Positions 35,072-44,313 of a DNA stretch of 64,000 nucleotides are shown here, in pieces (positions within the stretch are counted from its first letter, which is position 1; every line of letters begins with the position of its first letter). The notes under the pieces are model-generated. The model ran no database searches. It saw nothing but the letters and a program-made list of their open reading frames with translations, and was not told where the DNA came from. The stretch is from assembly GCA_004431415.1 (NCBI GenBank), contig QPMI01000657.1, positions 206,281-270,280 of the forward strand, written 5' to 3'. The position numbers and the translations under genes are program-made. Source of the stretch: Cyanophora paradoxa. Lineage: Eukaryota; Glaucocystophyceae; Cyanophorales; Cyanophoraceae.

Positions 35072-38000
35072 TTAGCTGGCGCCAGTAATAACGGTAACTG
35101 AATGCATTATGGACGAACCAGCATTGAAATCAATTGGGAATATATATCGATGCAATGATGACTTTTCGGCAGCAGGCTGCACAGAAACTCCAAGAGGTGG
35201 GACATTTGGAGGGACTGCAAAGAGAAACCCTGTGTTGACGTTGCAAAACACTCATTCAAAATATACGTGGAAAGCCTTGTACCTGCATGAGACAGCTGAT
35301 CTGTGCGCTCAGAGCCTCTAGATGTGGAAGCCCTTAAGCTTCGAATTCGCTCGGCAGCGGGATGGCTGTTCATGATGTGTCGAATCTTGTCTCGAATTAA
35401 TTCTGACGCTGCATGAAGGTCTTGAAAGAATCTTGGATTGGCTTTTCGCATCCTGCACACTGCGAATAGTGAATAGGCGTGTGTGAATTCAATTTTGCGA
35501 AATTATAACAATATAACTACTGACGTTCTTCGAGCAGCCATGAAGTTTGAAGAAGTGCGAAACGATAAGGCTGAGTTGTGACAGCATCTGTGAAGACTCT
35601 AATAAGTGTATGCAGTTGCTTTTAGAAACGACTCTTATAAGTATATGCAATTGCTTTAGAGCGGCTCCATACCTACATAATCGTTTTGTGCGAAATGCTT
35701 GGCAGAGACTTCGAAAGTGCGATACCAGGGATCTTCTCCACTTGGCATTTGCTTCACCTGAGTAACAATCGCATATGAATGTGCAATATATGCATGTAAT
35801 AATTACGCACAAGAATGAATGATGGAATCAACATCTTTCCCGTAATCACACCGTGGACGTAGACGTGGTCACGATTGGCTGCAGCGCTCACGAACTGCTC
35901 GAATGCGAAATTCGATTTTGCCGTTCTGCAGGCGGCTGGCCATTGCATGCGATAAGCTTGCATGCTCGAGCTCGCATTATACGCATATGCCGACACACAC
36001 CCGTATTCGATTCATCGAAGACAAGGGCTATGCCGAACTCCAGGCAGATTGCCGATAGCTGCAGAAAGTAGTCCAGCGACATATAACGTATTCCTTCGTA
36101 GGGATCCATTTGGATCGCCTCGCAGATGATGACCTATTTCCACGCTAGTCACGCTTGAATTTCACAAACAGGACTATAAGACATGCATGCGCATGCAGAT
36201 ACGTACGTATACACGAGCATACCTTGATGGGCAGCTTCGAAAAAGGATGCGACTTTGTCAGCTCTTCTTGAGTGATCTCTGCACTTTCTTGCTTGCGACC
36301 TTGAATCATCTGTATATATTTATATCGGAAGCAAGGCATCCCCCGGCCTGGCATCAGGCGATCATCTCTGCATCTTAAGCTTGCAAAGTTTCAAACCGTG
36401 CGAAGTTCTCGAATAGCGTTTTGAACCGCCGCTGCTTTTGGTTCTGGTCGTTGCTTACTTGGATGTTCATTCTCGTAGATGCAAGGGATGACGACGTATT
36501 TTTCCCTTGGGATAGTACAATCAGCGGCTCTAAATTTTCGTATGCACATAAATTAAAAAGAGACAGTTGGCAGACCTTCCCATAATTGCACTAGCAGGCA
36601 TGGGCTCTCGTTTGTTGGTCGCGTTTGGTACATTTGTTCCGAGAGCGCCTCTTGATGTTCCGTAGCATCCTTTTGCCCAGACATACGTCCCCATTTTGCA
36701 CTTGGGATTTGAGTGCAGGCTCGCGATCTATTTGAAGTTTAGTCGTCTCAAAATTTGACAAATAGGAAGAAAAGAGCACCAGGCATGCAATCTCATTGAT
36801 CACCGATTCCAAGTCAGATGAGCTGCCAGCGTTTGCACGCATCAACAATTTGAAGCCCTCTGACAACGTGTTGAGGTAGCCATCAATCGTTTTCCTCAAA
36901 GCTTCAATTTTCTCTGCGTCACGTACACATCACTGAACTGTTGATTCAGCATCTAGCGTTTGAGAATTAATATACCCGTTGAGTAATACTGAAATTGTAC
37001 ATGTGTGCCGTCGACGTCGACGTTAACGTTGTCATGCACCAATGAGGGCAAGGCCATTGGGTCTGACAAAGCATGCCGCATGAATCTGTAAAGGTTGAAG
37101 AACAAATTAGATACGGCAGATATCGCGATCGATCATGGGATTGCAGCCGAGTATAAATCACTCACTTGCCGGTAAGATCATGGGTGACTTTCGGTTGTGA
37201 AAGTACGGATGCCATTGATGAGCCCCAAGCTCTGAAAAAATCTTGCTTGCCTGCATTGTAGGTGGATCTCAACTGTGGATCGTGATGCAGTCGACTCTGC
37301 AAAATTTCCACAGCCACTGCTGGTGCCACCAGGGACCAAGTGGAGTCGTTGGCCTCCGGATCTGGGCTGCAACTGGAACTAGTCCTCCAATCTTGAAGGG
37401 GATCCAGAAGCCCTGAAAGATCGTCTGTGGATAGTTCAGCACATGCTCTGCGTATGCAAAAGAGGCTTAATCAGCGTTAACGTTGTTATGAAGTATAAAA
37501 AGAACATCCTCAGGCACCGAAACGCTTCGAGCGCTTCTTCAGGACTATGGAGCTGACTGAAGCTGAGAAACATGATGAGCACTTGGACGATAGGGCTCTT
37601 GAAATTATTTGCCAGCTGCAGATTCATTGCCCTGTCGACGTAAAATATATTAACAAGCGAATTTCAGAGCAATTGCGAGCATTGTACTGACTTCATGACG
37701 GCTGTGAAGATGCCCGTTAATGCAGACAAGCATGGAAGATCCGACTTCAGGTTTCGAAGCAGTTCTGTTCGTTTCACGAATGAGGTCGCCGCGGCGCGGC
37801 CCTGTTGCGGGCCGCATTCGCAAAGAACGGGATCGCGCACGGCTAGCGCTGAGGGGCCTGGCAGCCTCGAAGGCGGCCGCCTTCCGCTTTGCAGCTGCAC
37901 CGGACTCTGTGATTTTCAAACCGAGGGCGCGAGTTAGCTGCTAACCGGGCCGCACACGCAAGGAGCAGCTGCACGCACGGGTGCCTGGGGATGCGGGAGC

Positions 38001-38449
38001 ACTGCTAGCGCTGGCGGCCGCCTTCCGCTTGGCAGCTGCCATCAATTGCAAGCTTTCAATTGCAAGCTTTCGCGTGCAGGGCGCCCCCGCGGCGCGCCTA
38101 GCGTGCCTGTGCCTTGCGGCGCGTGTTGCTATAGATGTTAGGGACTGCTCAGCACGGGCTGCAGCGCCACCGGCAGCTGTTCCGTTTTGTATGGCACATG
38201 CAAGGCGGCCGTTCTCGGAGCGAAATCGATTGCCGGGCGGTCTAGCGGGGCCGAATATCGCTTTTAGATGCTAGAGAGTGAAAGCGCACCTCCGGAGGCT
38301 TGGCAATCGATTCTGCTACCCGCTCTGGCCGCGGCGGCATTGGCGGTATGCTGGCGCTTCACGGCGGCGAGCTTGCCATGCCCTTTCTGATGCGATCGCT
38401 TTGGCTTCTCCTGGGCGTCCGCCGCGGTGACTTCGGGGGCGTCCTCCAT
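35072..38449 (-). CDS. 14-exon gene of unknown function carried in the transposon
   Basis: My model is complement(join(35072..35214, 35283..35452, 35525..35587, 35673..35757, 35852..35925, 35997..36133, 36223..36309, 36459..36527, 36687..36913, 36976..37085, 37166..37447, 37518..37631, 37692..37857, 38290..38449)). It totals 1,887 bp (628 aa) with an ATG at 38,449. All 13 introns are GT-AG, 13 of 13 junctions keep phase, and introns are 60-160 bp except the first (432 bp). The N-terminus is Lys/Ala-rich (starts MEDAPEV) and the rest looks globular and helical, for example the stretches around ALRKTIDGYLNTLSEGFKLL and RYMSLDYFLQLSAICLEFGI. I recognise no family. It could be a captured host gene or a transposon accessory gene. 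Exon GC content is lower than in other host genes here, a sign of different origin. Confidence 0.7.
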
Positions 38450-39009
38450 TGCCGCTCGGCGTTGCCAAGTTGCTCAGCGTTCCTTTCAAGTTTGCTCGAG
38501 CTCTAGATCTAGATCTCCGCTGCTGCTTGTCCTCTTAAAAGAGCGATTCCCCTCTAGATCTCCGCGTTTGATCTCCTCTAGCTTCACGGCGCCGCTTGCC
38601 CCCCCCTCCAGAAAGCGTACCCCCAAAAGTTTTGGGAACGGCCGTCCTCGTTCAAAAAAGCGAGCAGCTCTGCCTACCGAACAGCTCAGCGACTGCTGCC
38701 GAATGAAGATCATTGCCGATCGGAATGCAAACCATTTGAGGGCGAGGAGAGGTCAGGTTTGTGTGGCTGTTCGTGCTCCAGGTGCGCTCCCGCTCATCAC
38801 AGCTGCACGCTTGCAATAGGCTGTTTCCTTAGTTGCGCAAAAGCGATAGCAATTGGTTCGCAGCTGCTCATCCGCCCCAGCCGCGGCCGCAGGCTGCAGC
38901 TGCTCATGGCCATGGAATGGATCGATGGCGCCGCGCGCGCCGGCAAGCGCGACCTTCAACGAAGGTGCGCATCCCCTTGGTTGCAACTTCTCATCATTTC
39001 CCGCCTGCT
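38450..39009 (+). other. upstream flank of the 14-exon gene, no gene seen
   Basis: Contains repeated TCTAGATCTCC blocks near 38,505 and 38,552 and mixed sequence with no codon structure on either strand. It probably includes the promoter of the minus-strand gene starting at 38,449. Confidence 0.4.
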
Positions 39010-41095
39010 CATAGCCGCGCCTCGCAGAGTGATCGCTTTCTCGGGGGGTTGGCTCTGGCGGGCTGTTTCTGACCCGAGTGCTGGGGCGTCGCTCCGGCCG
39101 ATCCGAGTGCATGGCGAAGGTCAGTTCCATCATTCATTTCGATATTTGCACTCGTCTCAATCGTGCGACCTTGCAGGCATCTTGGGAGCTTCGCTTTCGG
39201 CACTCTCGGCGTGGCCGCGCCGCACCTGGTGGGCAGGCGCGGCGCTCTCGCTTCGTAATAAAGGTGAGTATACGTATACGTATCGCTGCTGCTGCAACTT
39301 CTAATCGTTTCGGGCCTGACCCGCGCCTCGCAGAGTGATCGCTTTCTAAGGGGGTTGGCTCTGGCGGGCTGTTTCTGACCCGAGTGCTGGGGCATCGCTC
39401 CGGCCGATCCGAGTGCATGGCGAAGGTCAGTTCCATCATTCATTTCGATATTTGCACTCGTCTCAATCGTGCGACCTCGCAGGCATCTTGGGAGCTTCGC
39501 TTTCGGCACTCTCGGCGTGGCCGCGCCGCAGCTGGTGGGCGGGCGGCGCTCTCGCTTCGTAATAAAGGTGAGTATACGTATACGTATCGCTGCTGCTGCA
39601 ACTTCTTATCGTTTCGGGCCTGACCCGCGCCTCGCAGAGTGATCGCTTTCTAAGGGGGTTGGCTCTGGCGGGCTGTTTCTGACCCGAGTGCTGGGGCGTC
39701 GCTCCGGCCGATCCGAGTGCATGGCGAAGGTCAGTTCCATCATTCATTTCGATATTTGCACTCGTCTCAATCGTGCGACCTCGCAGGCATCTTGGGAGCT
39801 TCGCTTTCGGCACTCTCGGCGTGGCCGCGCCGCAGCTGGTGGGCGGGCGGCGCTCTCGCTTCGTAATAAAGGTGAGTATACGTATACGTATCGCTGCTGC
39901 TGCAACTTCTAATGGTTTCGGGCCTGACCCGCGCCTCGCAGAGTGATCGCTTTCTAAGGGGGTTGGCTCTGGCGGGCTGTTTCTGACCCGAGTGCTGGGG
40001 CGTCGCTCCGGCCGATCCGAGTGCATGGCGAAGGTCAGTTCCATCATTCATTTCGATATTTGTGCTCGTCTCAATCGTGCGACCTCGCAGGCATCTTGGG
40101 AGCTTCGCTTTCGGCACTCTCGGCGTGGCCGCGCCGCAGCTGGTGGGCGGGCGGCGCTCTCGCTTCGTAATAAAGGTGAGTATCGCTGCTGCTGCAACTT
40201 CTTATCGTTTCGGGCCTGACCCGCGCCTCGCAGAGTGATCGCTTTCTAAGGGGGTTGGCTCTGGCGGGCTGTTTCTGACCCGAGTGCTGGGGCGTCGCTC
40301 CGGCCGATCCGAGTGCATGGCGAAGGTCAGTTCCATCATTCATTTCGATATTTGCACTCGTCTCAATCGTGCGACCTCGCAGGCATCTTGGGAGCTTCGC
40401 TTTCGGCACTCTCGGCGTGGCCGCGCCGCAGCTGGTGGGCGGGCGGCGCTCTCGCTTCGTAATAAAGGTGAGTATACGTATACGTATCGCTGCTGCTGCA
40501 ACTTCCAATCGTTTCCGCCCTGAGCTACGCCTCGCAGAGTGATCGCTTTCTCGGGGGGATGGCTCTGGCGGGCTGTTTCTGACCCGAGTGCTGGGGCGTC
40601 GCTCCGGCCGATCCGAGTGCATGGCGAAGGTCAGTTCCATCATTCATTTCGATATTTGTGCTCGTCTCAATCGTGCGACCTCGCAGGCATCTTGGGAGCT
40701 TCGCTTTCGGCACTCTCGGCGTGGCCGCGCCGCAGCTGGTGGGCGGGCGGCGCTCTTGCTTCGTAATAAAGGTGAGTATACGTATACGTATCGCTGCTGC
40801 TGCAACTTCTTATCGTTTCGGGCCTGACCCGCGCCTCGCAGAGTGATCGCTTTCTCGGGGGGATGGCTCTGGCGGGCTGTTTCTGACCCGAGTGCTGGGG
40901 CGTCGCTCCGGTCGATCCGAGTGCATGGCGAAGGTCAGTTCCATCATTCATTTCGATATTTGCACTCGTCTCAATCGTGCGACCTCGCAGGCATCTTGGG
41001 AGCTTCGCTTTCGGCACTCTCGGCGTGGCCGTGCCGCAGCTGGAGGGCAGGCGCGGCGCTCGTACTTCGTAAATTAAAGAAGGCGAGTATCTCCG
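39010..41095 (-). repeat. 304-bp satellite array, seven copies
   Basis: Seven head-to-tail units of 304-306 bp (one of 292 bp, lacking a TACGTATACG segment). The marker GTGCATGGCGAAGGTCAGTT recurs from 39,109 at this spacing. Each unit contains TTCGTAATAAAGGTGAGTAT followed by a TACGTATACGTA palindrome and CTGCTGCTGCAACTTC. On the minus strand an open frame runs through several units because the length is near a multiple of three. A core of about 47 bp (39,095-39,141 in the first unit) matches the 345-bp satellite in reverse orientation, so the strand is given as minus relative to that array. Confidence 0.95.
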
Positions 41096-42660
41096 TAGCA
41101 CTATCAATATAGCTAACAAAGATGGCTATTGGTTAAAGCGCTATCGTTAGTGTACATGTATTAATTTTAGCGATAGGCGAGCACTACCAGCGATTTTAAT
41201 GCGTTAGTACTAGTGTTTTAATCATGGTTCACCGATCGCGAGTCACGGTTTCTTTTTTGCAAAAGTGGACCGTCGGACGTCGCATTGATACACCACGGCA
41301 CATGTATCAATGTTCTACGTGACGTGCCCTTCCGACCGGTCATCGATATCTATCTAGCCGAAGGTGCTAGCTAGGTGCCGGTCATGGGTCACCGAGTCAC
41401 GGTTTCAGACGTCAACGTGTCACGTTTTCAGACGTCAATGTTGAATTCTTAAAGATAATGCCAGGATCTAGACTCGTTGAGTTCTATAGCCCCGCAGCCC
41501 CTCATGATCAACGACTGCTAATAGGCTTCATCTTTGCATGTCCCCTGGTCTGCGCAGATCAAGCCTAGATCGTGGCTGTATCCGTAGCACTCTAGATCTT
41601 TATAAACCGTTGAACTGACTTGCAAATACGCTCGCAGTGCTTTTCTCCGGGCGGCGCCTCAACTGAACGGTCCTAGGCCTCGGACAAGGTGATTCATTCA
41701 TGATTTGCAGCTGCACTAGCTATACCTATAGTACTAGATCTAGATTTGCAGCTGTACTATCATATATAGTACGGATCTGGCGTTATATAATTAGATGAAA
41801 TAGCTATAGGCAATCTCTATTTTGAAATTCGAATTCAACCGCCGATCGAGAATCGAGATCCGTTGGTAACATTTGCATTCTATCGTTGCTATATGTATCA
41901 ATATTAATGCTATCATTCTAGATACAGATTAGAGAGCCGGCGCAAGCGCTAGCTATGCAGATCTACCTCCTGCTGCAGTCCACTGATGATACGGCTTCCT
42001 TTTCCACAGGTCAGCTCTACATCCGCTCTGTATGTGTTCAGGTCCGAGTGCGAGCTCGCTCTAGATCTGCAATATACGTTTATATATATACATGATTATT
42101 AAAACTGATTGCGGTATGGCTTTGTACGAATGTATACACGCAGTTTTCTTCTACTGGCCTCCGCCAGCTGCAGCCGCCCGGTCAATATCATGATCATGAG
42201 GTGCTTTGAACTTGCAATTGCTATCATAGCAAGCTGCACTAGTAATATAGCTAATTATTGCTCGCATGCGCAGCGTTGGCATGCGTATGGCACGCGGTCA
42301 TGAGTCATGATCATGATCCGCTGCAGCTGCAGCTGCAGCTGCGCGCAGCAAGCTTAAGTACTGAGTAGGAGATCTAGAGCAGCGCTATAGCTAGCTATAT
42401 ACATTGCTCGCCTTGCAGCGTTAGCACAGCACGCGTACGTATACGATGCAGCCCAGCAAGCAGAAGATCATCGGATCCCGGCCTAGCTAGCTCGGATCTT
42501 AGCTAGCTAGCTCGCTAGGATCTTAGCTAGCTCGCTAGGATCTTAGCTAGCTCGTTAGCTTGAGTTGTACATGTGTATAAAGAGTACAGCGTTAACGTTG
42601 CGCATGTTTGGCGATGTAAAAACCAGCTAGATGGGTCGGGTAATGGGCAAACGAAAAAAA
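41096..42660 (+). other. non-coding part of the transposon with short simple repeats
   Basis: No gene supported. A repeated block with TCACGGTTTCAGACGTCAA and TCACGTTTTCAGACGTCAA lies at about 41,396-41,435. A CTGCAG run lies at about 42,321-42,343, and three copies of a GATCTTAGCTAGCT(C)-type unit at about 42,494-42,560. Palindrome-rich (ATGATCAT, TATATA). Confidence 0.5.
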
Positions 42661-42809
42661 AGTTACCCGGTGGGAAACTCAGCGATGTTTCCCACCTGAC
42701 GTTTCCCACCTGATGGTCCCCATGGGGGTCCTCCGCCCCGGTGTGTTACCTATAGGGTAACATGCATGTGTTTCCCCCGGGAAACATACTTTCTTAGGCA
42801 CCAGTGGTC
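42660..42809 (-). repeat. right subterminal motifs, right terminal inverted repeat and GTC target duplication
   Basis: GGGAAAC/GTTTCCC motifs occur at about 42,671, 42,688 and 42,701. A GTTACCTATAGGGTAAC near-palindrome (about 42,745-42,761) sits where the left end has its 26-bp palindrome. The terminal repeat is 42,770-42,806, ending CCAGTG, followed by GTC at 42,807-42,809. Confidence 0.8.
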
Positions 42810-42861
42810 AGCCTCACCGGCTCACCGAGTCAAAGGGGCGGGGGCGGGGAGGGGGGGGTAC

Positions 42862-42935
42862 CGCCGGTGTAGGGGAGGTCCAGGGCCTCCAGGGCCTCGA
42901 TCACCTCTACCCCCGCCCGATCCTCGTCGAAGGCC
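42862..42935 (-). CDS. upstream exon of the ATP-grasp/SET gene, isolated by the transposon
   Basis: After a CACGCGCAG acceptor the minus strand reads AFDEDRAGVEVIEALEALDL then PYTG, and ends at a GTACCC donor. This is the N-terminal block of D-Ala-D-Ala ligases that ends in the PYTGA motif. Its single leftover base joins the two leftover bases of the 18,449-18,484 exon, giving PYTGADPNFYRLPK, so the two exons belong to one gene now separated by a 24.4-kb intron holding the transposon. The incoming phase is 2, so at least one earlier exon must exist. I do not find it between here and the AT-rich viral sequence. Confidence 0.75.
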
Positions 42936-42973
42936 CTGCGCGTGCCCCGCCCCCGTGAGGAGAAGGCGGCGGA

Positions 42974-43009
<36 letters not shown>

Positions 43010-43130
43010 CGGCCGCGGCGCGTCTTCGAATTCGAGGCGCATCGAACTCGTTCCCGGGTCCGTAAAGCGAAACTCGAAATTTAAGACAGCTCGCTCCAAG
43101 GTAGACCCCACCAATTGCGCGACCTTCCCA
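42936..43130 (+). repeat. GGC trinucleotide run and GC-rich stretch next to the viral border
   Basis: About eleven uninterrupted GGC triplets (around 42,974-43,008) lie in what should be the intron upstream of the 42,862-42,935 exon. Composition drops sharply in GC after about 43,060. No other feature seen. Confidence 0.8.
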
Positions 43131-43430
43131 CTACCATTCTCAGTAAGCCCATTATCCATTTTCGAATTTCTCAGTAAGGCTCAGTAACAAATTATAAATT
43201 AGCACTGTATTTTTCAAACATCTAACCTCTCCTTACTGAAACCAATCACGAAACCCTTTCATTCTTCATTTTTCTAATTCCTTACCATTCTCAGTAAGCC
43301 CTTAAACCCTCCCTCAATTTCTCAGTAAGGACAGTAAGACCCCTATTTTAATGAAATGTTCCCGATCGTTTCCGGACTGTTTTCAGTTAGCCAAATTGAA
43401 AAATCAAGGTGAGCCCCACCAATTAAACAA
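43101..43430 (+). repeat. repeats at the left viral border
   Basis: The 19-bp TACCATTCTCAGTAAGCCC occurs at 43,132-43,150 and 43,283-43,301. Shorter CTCAGTAAG copies lie near 43,170 and 43,321, and an inverted CCTTACTGA near 43,232. A CCCCACCAATT block occurs near 43,106 and 43,417. Such a cluster at the GC/AT boundary could be terminal-repeat sequence of the viral element or an insertion scar. Confidence 0.6.
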
Positions 43431-43470
43431 GTGATCCCACTTAAAGACTTCCCGTTAATATACTGTAACA

Positions 43471-43794
43471 ATGGCAAGCGATCAAGTAACTCTACCTGAG
43501 AGTAAGCAATGCAATGTTTGCGATAAGGTAAAACCGGCATCGAGTTATGCATTGCAAAAGAGTCGCTCAGGCGATCAACAATTGAATTGGAGATGCAAAG
43601 TCTGCGAACGTGACTATCGCAATTACCTTTATCATTTCGTGTTAAAAACGCGTCCGAAGATCGAAGTACAATCGAAGGTATGCTCGCACTGCAAGATTGA
43701 GAAGCCTGCAAGCGAGTATAATAAAAAACAAAGCACGAAGGATGGTCTCTACTATCAATGCCGAGAGTGTTATAGTAAAACTCGTAAGAGTTAA
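43471..43794 (+). CDS. small protein with two CxxC...CxxC zinc-binding modules
   Basis: 107 residues, ATG start. Two similar halves each carry paired CxxC motifs: CNVCDKVKPASSY...CKVCERDY, and CSHCKIEKPASEY...GLYYQCRECYSK. This double treble-clef-like pattern is common in small phage and giant-virus proteins, often linked to HNH-type nucleases, but I see no HNH catalytic residues. It probably binds nucleic acid. It is the first gene inside the viral border and stands alone on the plus strand, facing the minus-strand fibre block. Confidence 0.7.
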   Translation: MASDQVTLPESKQCNVCDKVKPASSYALQKSRSGDQQLNWRCKVCERDYRNYLYHFVLKTRPKIEVQSKVCSHCKIEKPASEYNKKQSTKDGLYYQCRECYSKTRKS

Positions 43795-43799
43795 AACCG

Positions 43800-44028
43800 A
43801 ATTGCACTTTATCTATTCTTTTTAAAGCAAGTTTGTGCTGCCGAAAATGCCCACCTGCACAAACTCGCGAATTCGATCGAAATGTACGAATCGAAATGTA
43901 CGATTAGCATATTTACGACAAAGTACGACGATAGACCACGTTTACACTCGCGACTCGCGCCCCGCCCACTATGCAAGATACATGCCTTTCTTATGCATGC
44001 TCTATGTAAAAACAATTATTTCAATGCC
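43800..44028 (+). other. short non-coding convergent gap
   Basis: Lies between the ends of the plus-strand zinc protein and the minus-strand small fibre-associated protein. A CGAAATGTACGA repeat is seen at about 43,879 and 43,893. Nothing else recognised. Confidence 0.4.
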
Positions 44029-44292
44029 TCATTCCTGAGCAACTGTATTATACTCGATGCCTTTCTTTACAGTTCCCCTTTGGAAAGCCTGTAAAACAAT
44101 AGCCTCCTTTGAGGTTGGTATTTGGATACCAGCTGAGATGCAAGACTGTATCTCTTTCTGAACAATCTCATCAATTGCTATTCTTGCTCTGTTGTGGGCA
44201 GCATTATCGATCCAATCCTGAACGGAAGCGCAGCAATATTCCATTCCAAGCTTTTCACTATCAGAGAGAACCACTTGGTAGATATTCGACAT
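44029..44292 (-). CDS. small fibre-block protein, copy 1
   Basis: 87 residues starting MSNIYQVVLSD. It contains SVQDWIDNAAHNRARIAIDE, then EIVQKEIQSCI and a PTSKEAIVL stretch, predicted all helical. Proteins of this look (DWIDN...R.RIA..EIV) are found next to phage tail-fibre genes, and here too it sits directly after fibre genes. Role unknown, possibly a fibre assembly factor (inference). A second copy at 53,237-53,503 is about 90% identical, as part of the block duplication. Confidence 0.7.
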   Translation of the reverse strand: MSNIYQVVLSDSEKLGMEYCCASVQDWIDNAAHNRARIAIDEIVQKEIQSCISAGIQIPTSKEAIVLQAFQRGTVKKGIEYNTVAQE

Positions 44293-44313
44293 TCTTACCT
44301 TAACAAAAGAAAA

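Larger units (their letters stand above)
18518..42806. mobile_element. 24.3-kb CACTA (EnSpm)-like DNA transposon, apparently non-autonomous
   Basis: Termini are 37-bp inverted repeats with three mismatches (18,518-18,554 and 42,770-42,806), beginning CACTGG and ending CCAGTG. A 3-bp GTC lies directly outside both ends (18,515-18,517 and 42,807-42,809), matching the 3-bp target duplication of CACTA elements. GGGAAAC/GTTTCCC motifs in both orientations cluster just inside both ends, like the subterminal repeats that CACTA transposases or accessory proteins bind. Taking out the element and one GTC leaves an 85-bp intron joining two exons in phase, which is strong independent support. Cargo: two satellite arrays and a 14-exon gene. 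I found no DDE transposase, so it is probably mobilised in trans. Superfamily assignment rests on ends and duplication length only. Confidence 0.75.

Noticed and set aside
35997-36133. hAT-type transposase motif (LVFDESN in the 14-exon gene)
   Set aside because: A short resemblance to the LDEST motif only. No zinc finger or dimerisation block follows, and the element's ends are CACTA-like.
36368-36458. Two ultra-short introns (29 and 27 bp) around an exon at 36,397-36,431
   Set aside because: Phases would fit, but the 27-bp stretch is open in frame, and a single 149-bp intron (36,310-36,458, GTAAGC...TACAG) gives a normal structure.
37650-37919. Alternative first exon frame with MKITESGAAAKRK
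   Set aside because: Its first codon is TTG, and it does not join the next exon in phase. The frame reading into FTAVMKAMNL does.
19453-41095. CRISPR array
   Set aside because: Units are 300-345 bp, contiguous and without unique spacers. These are satellites in a eukaryotic transposon.
39009-41119. Long minus-strand frames across the 304-bp units
   Set aside because: Open only because the unit length is close to a multiple of three. Low-information sequence rich in Arg/Ala, repeated with the units.
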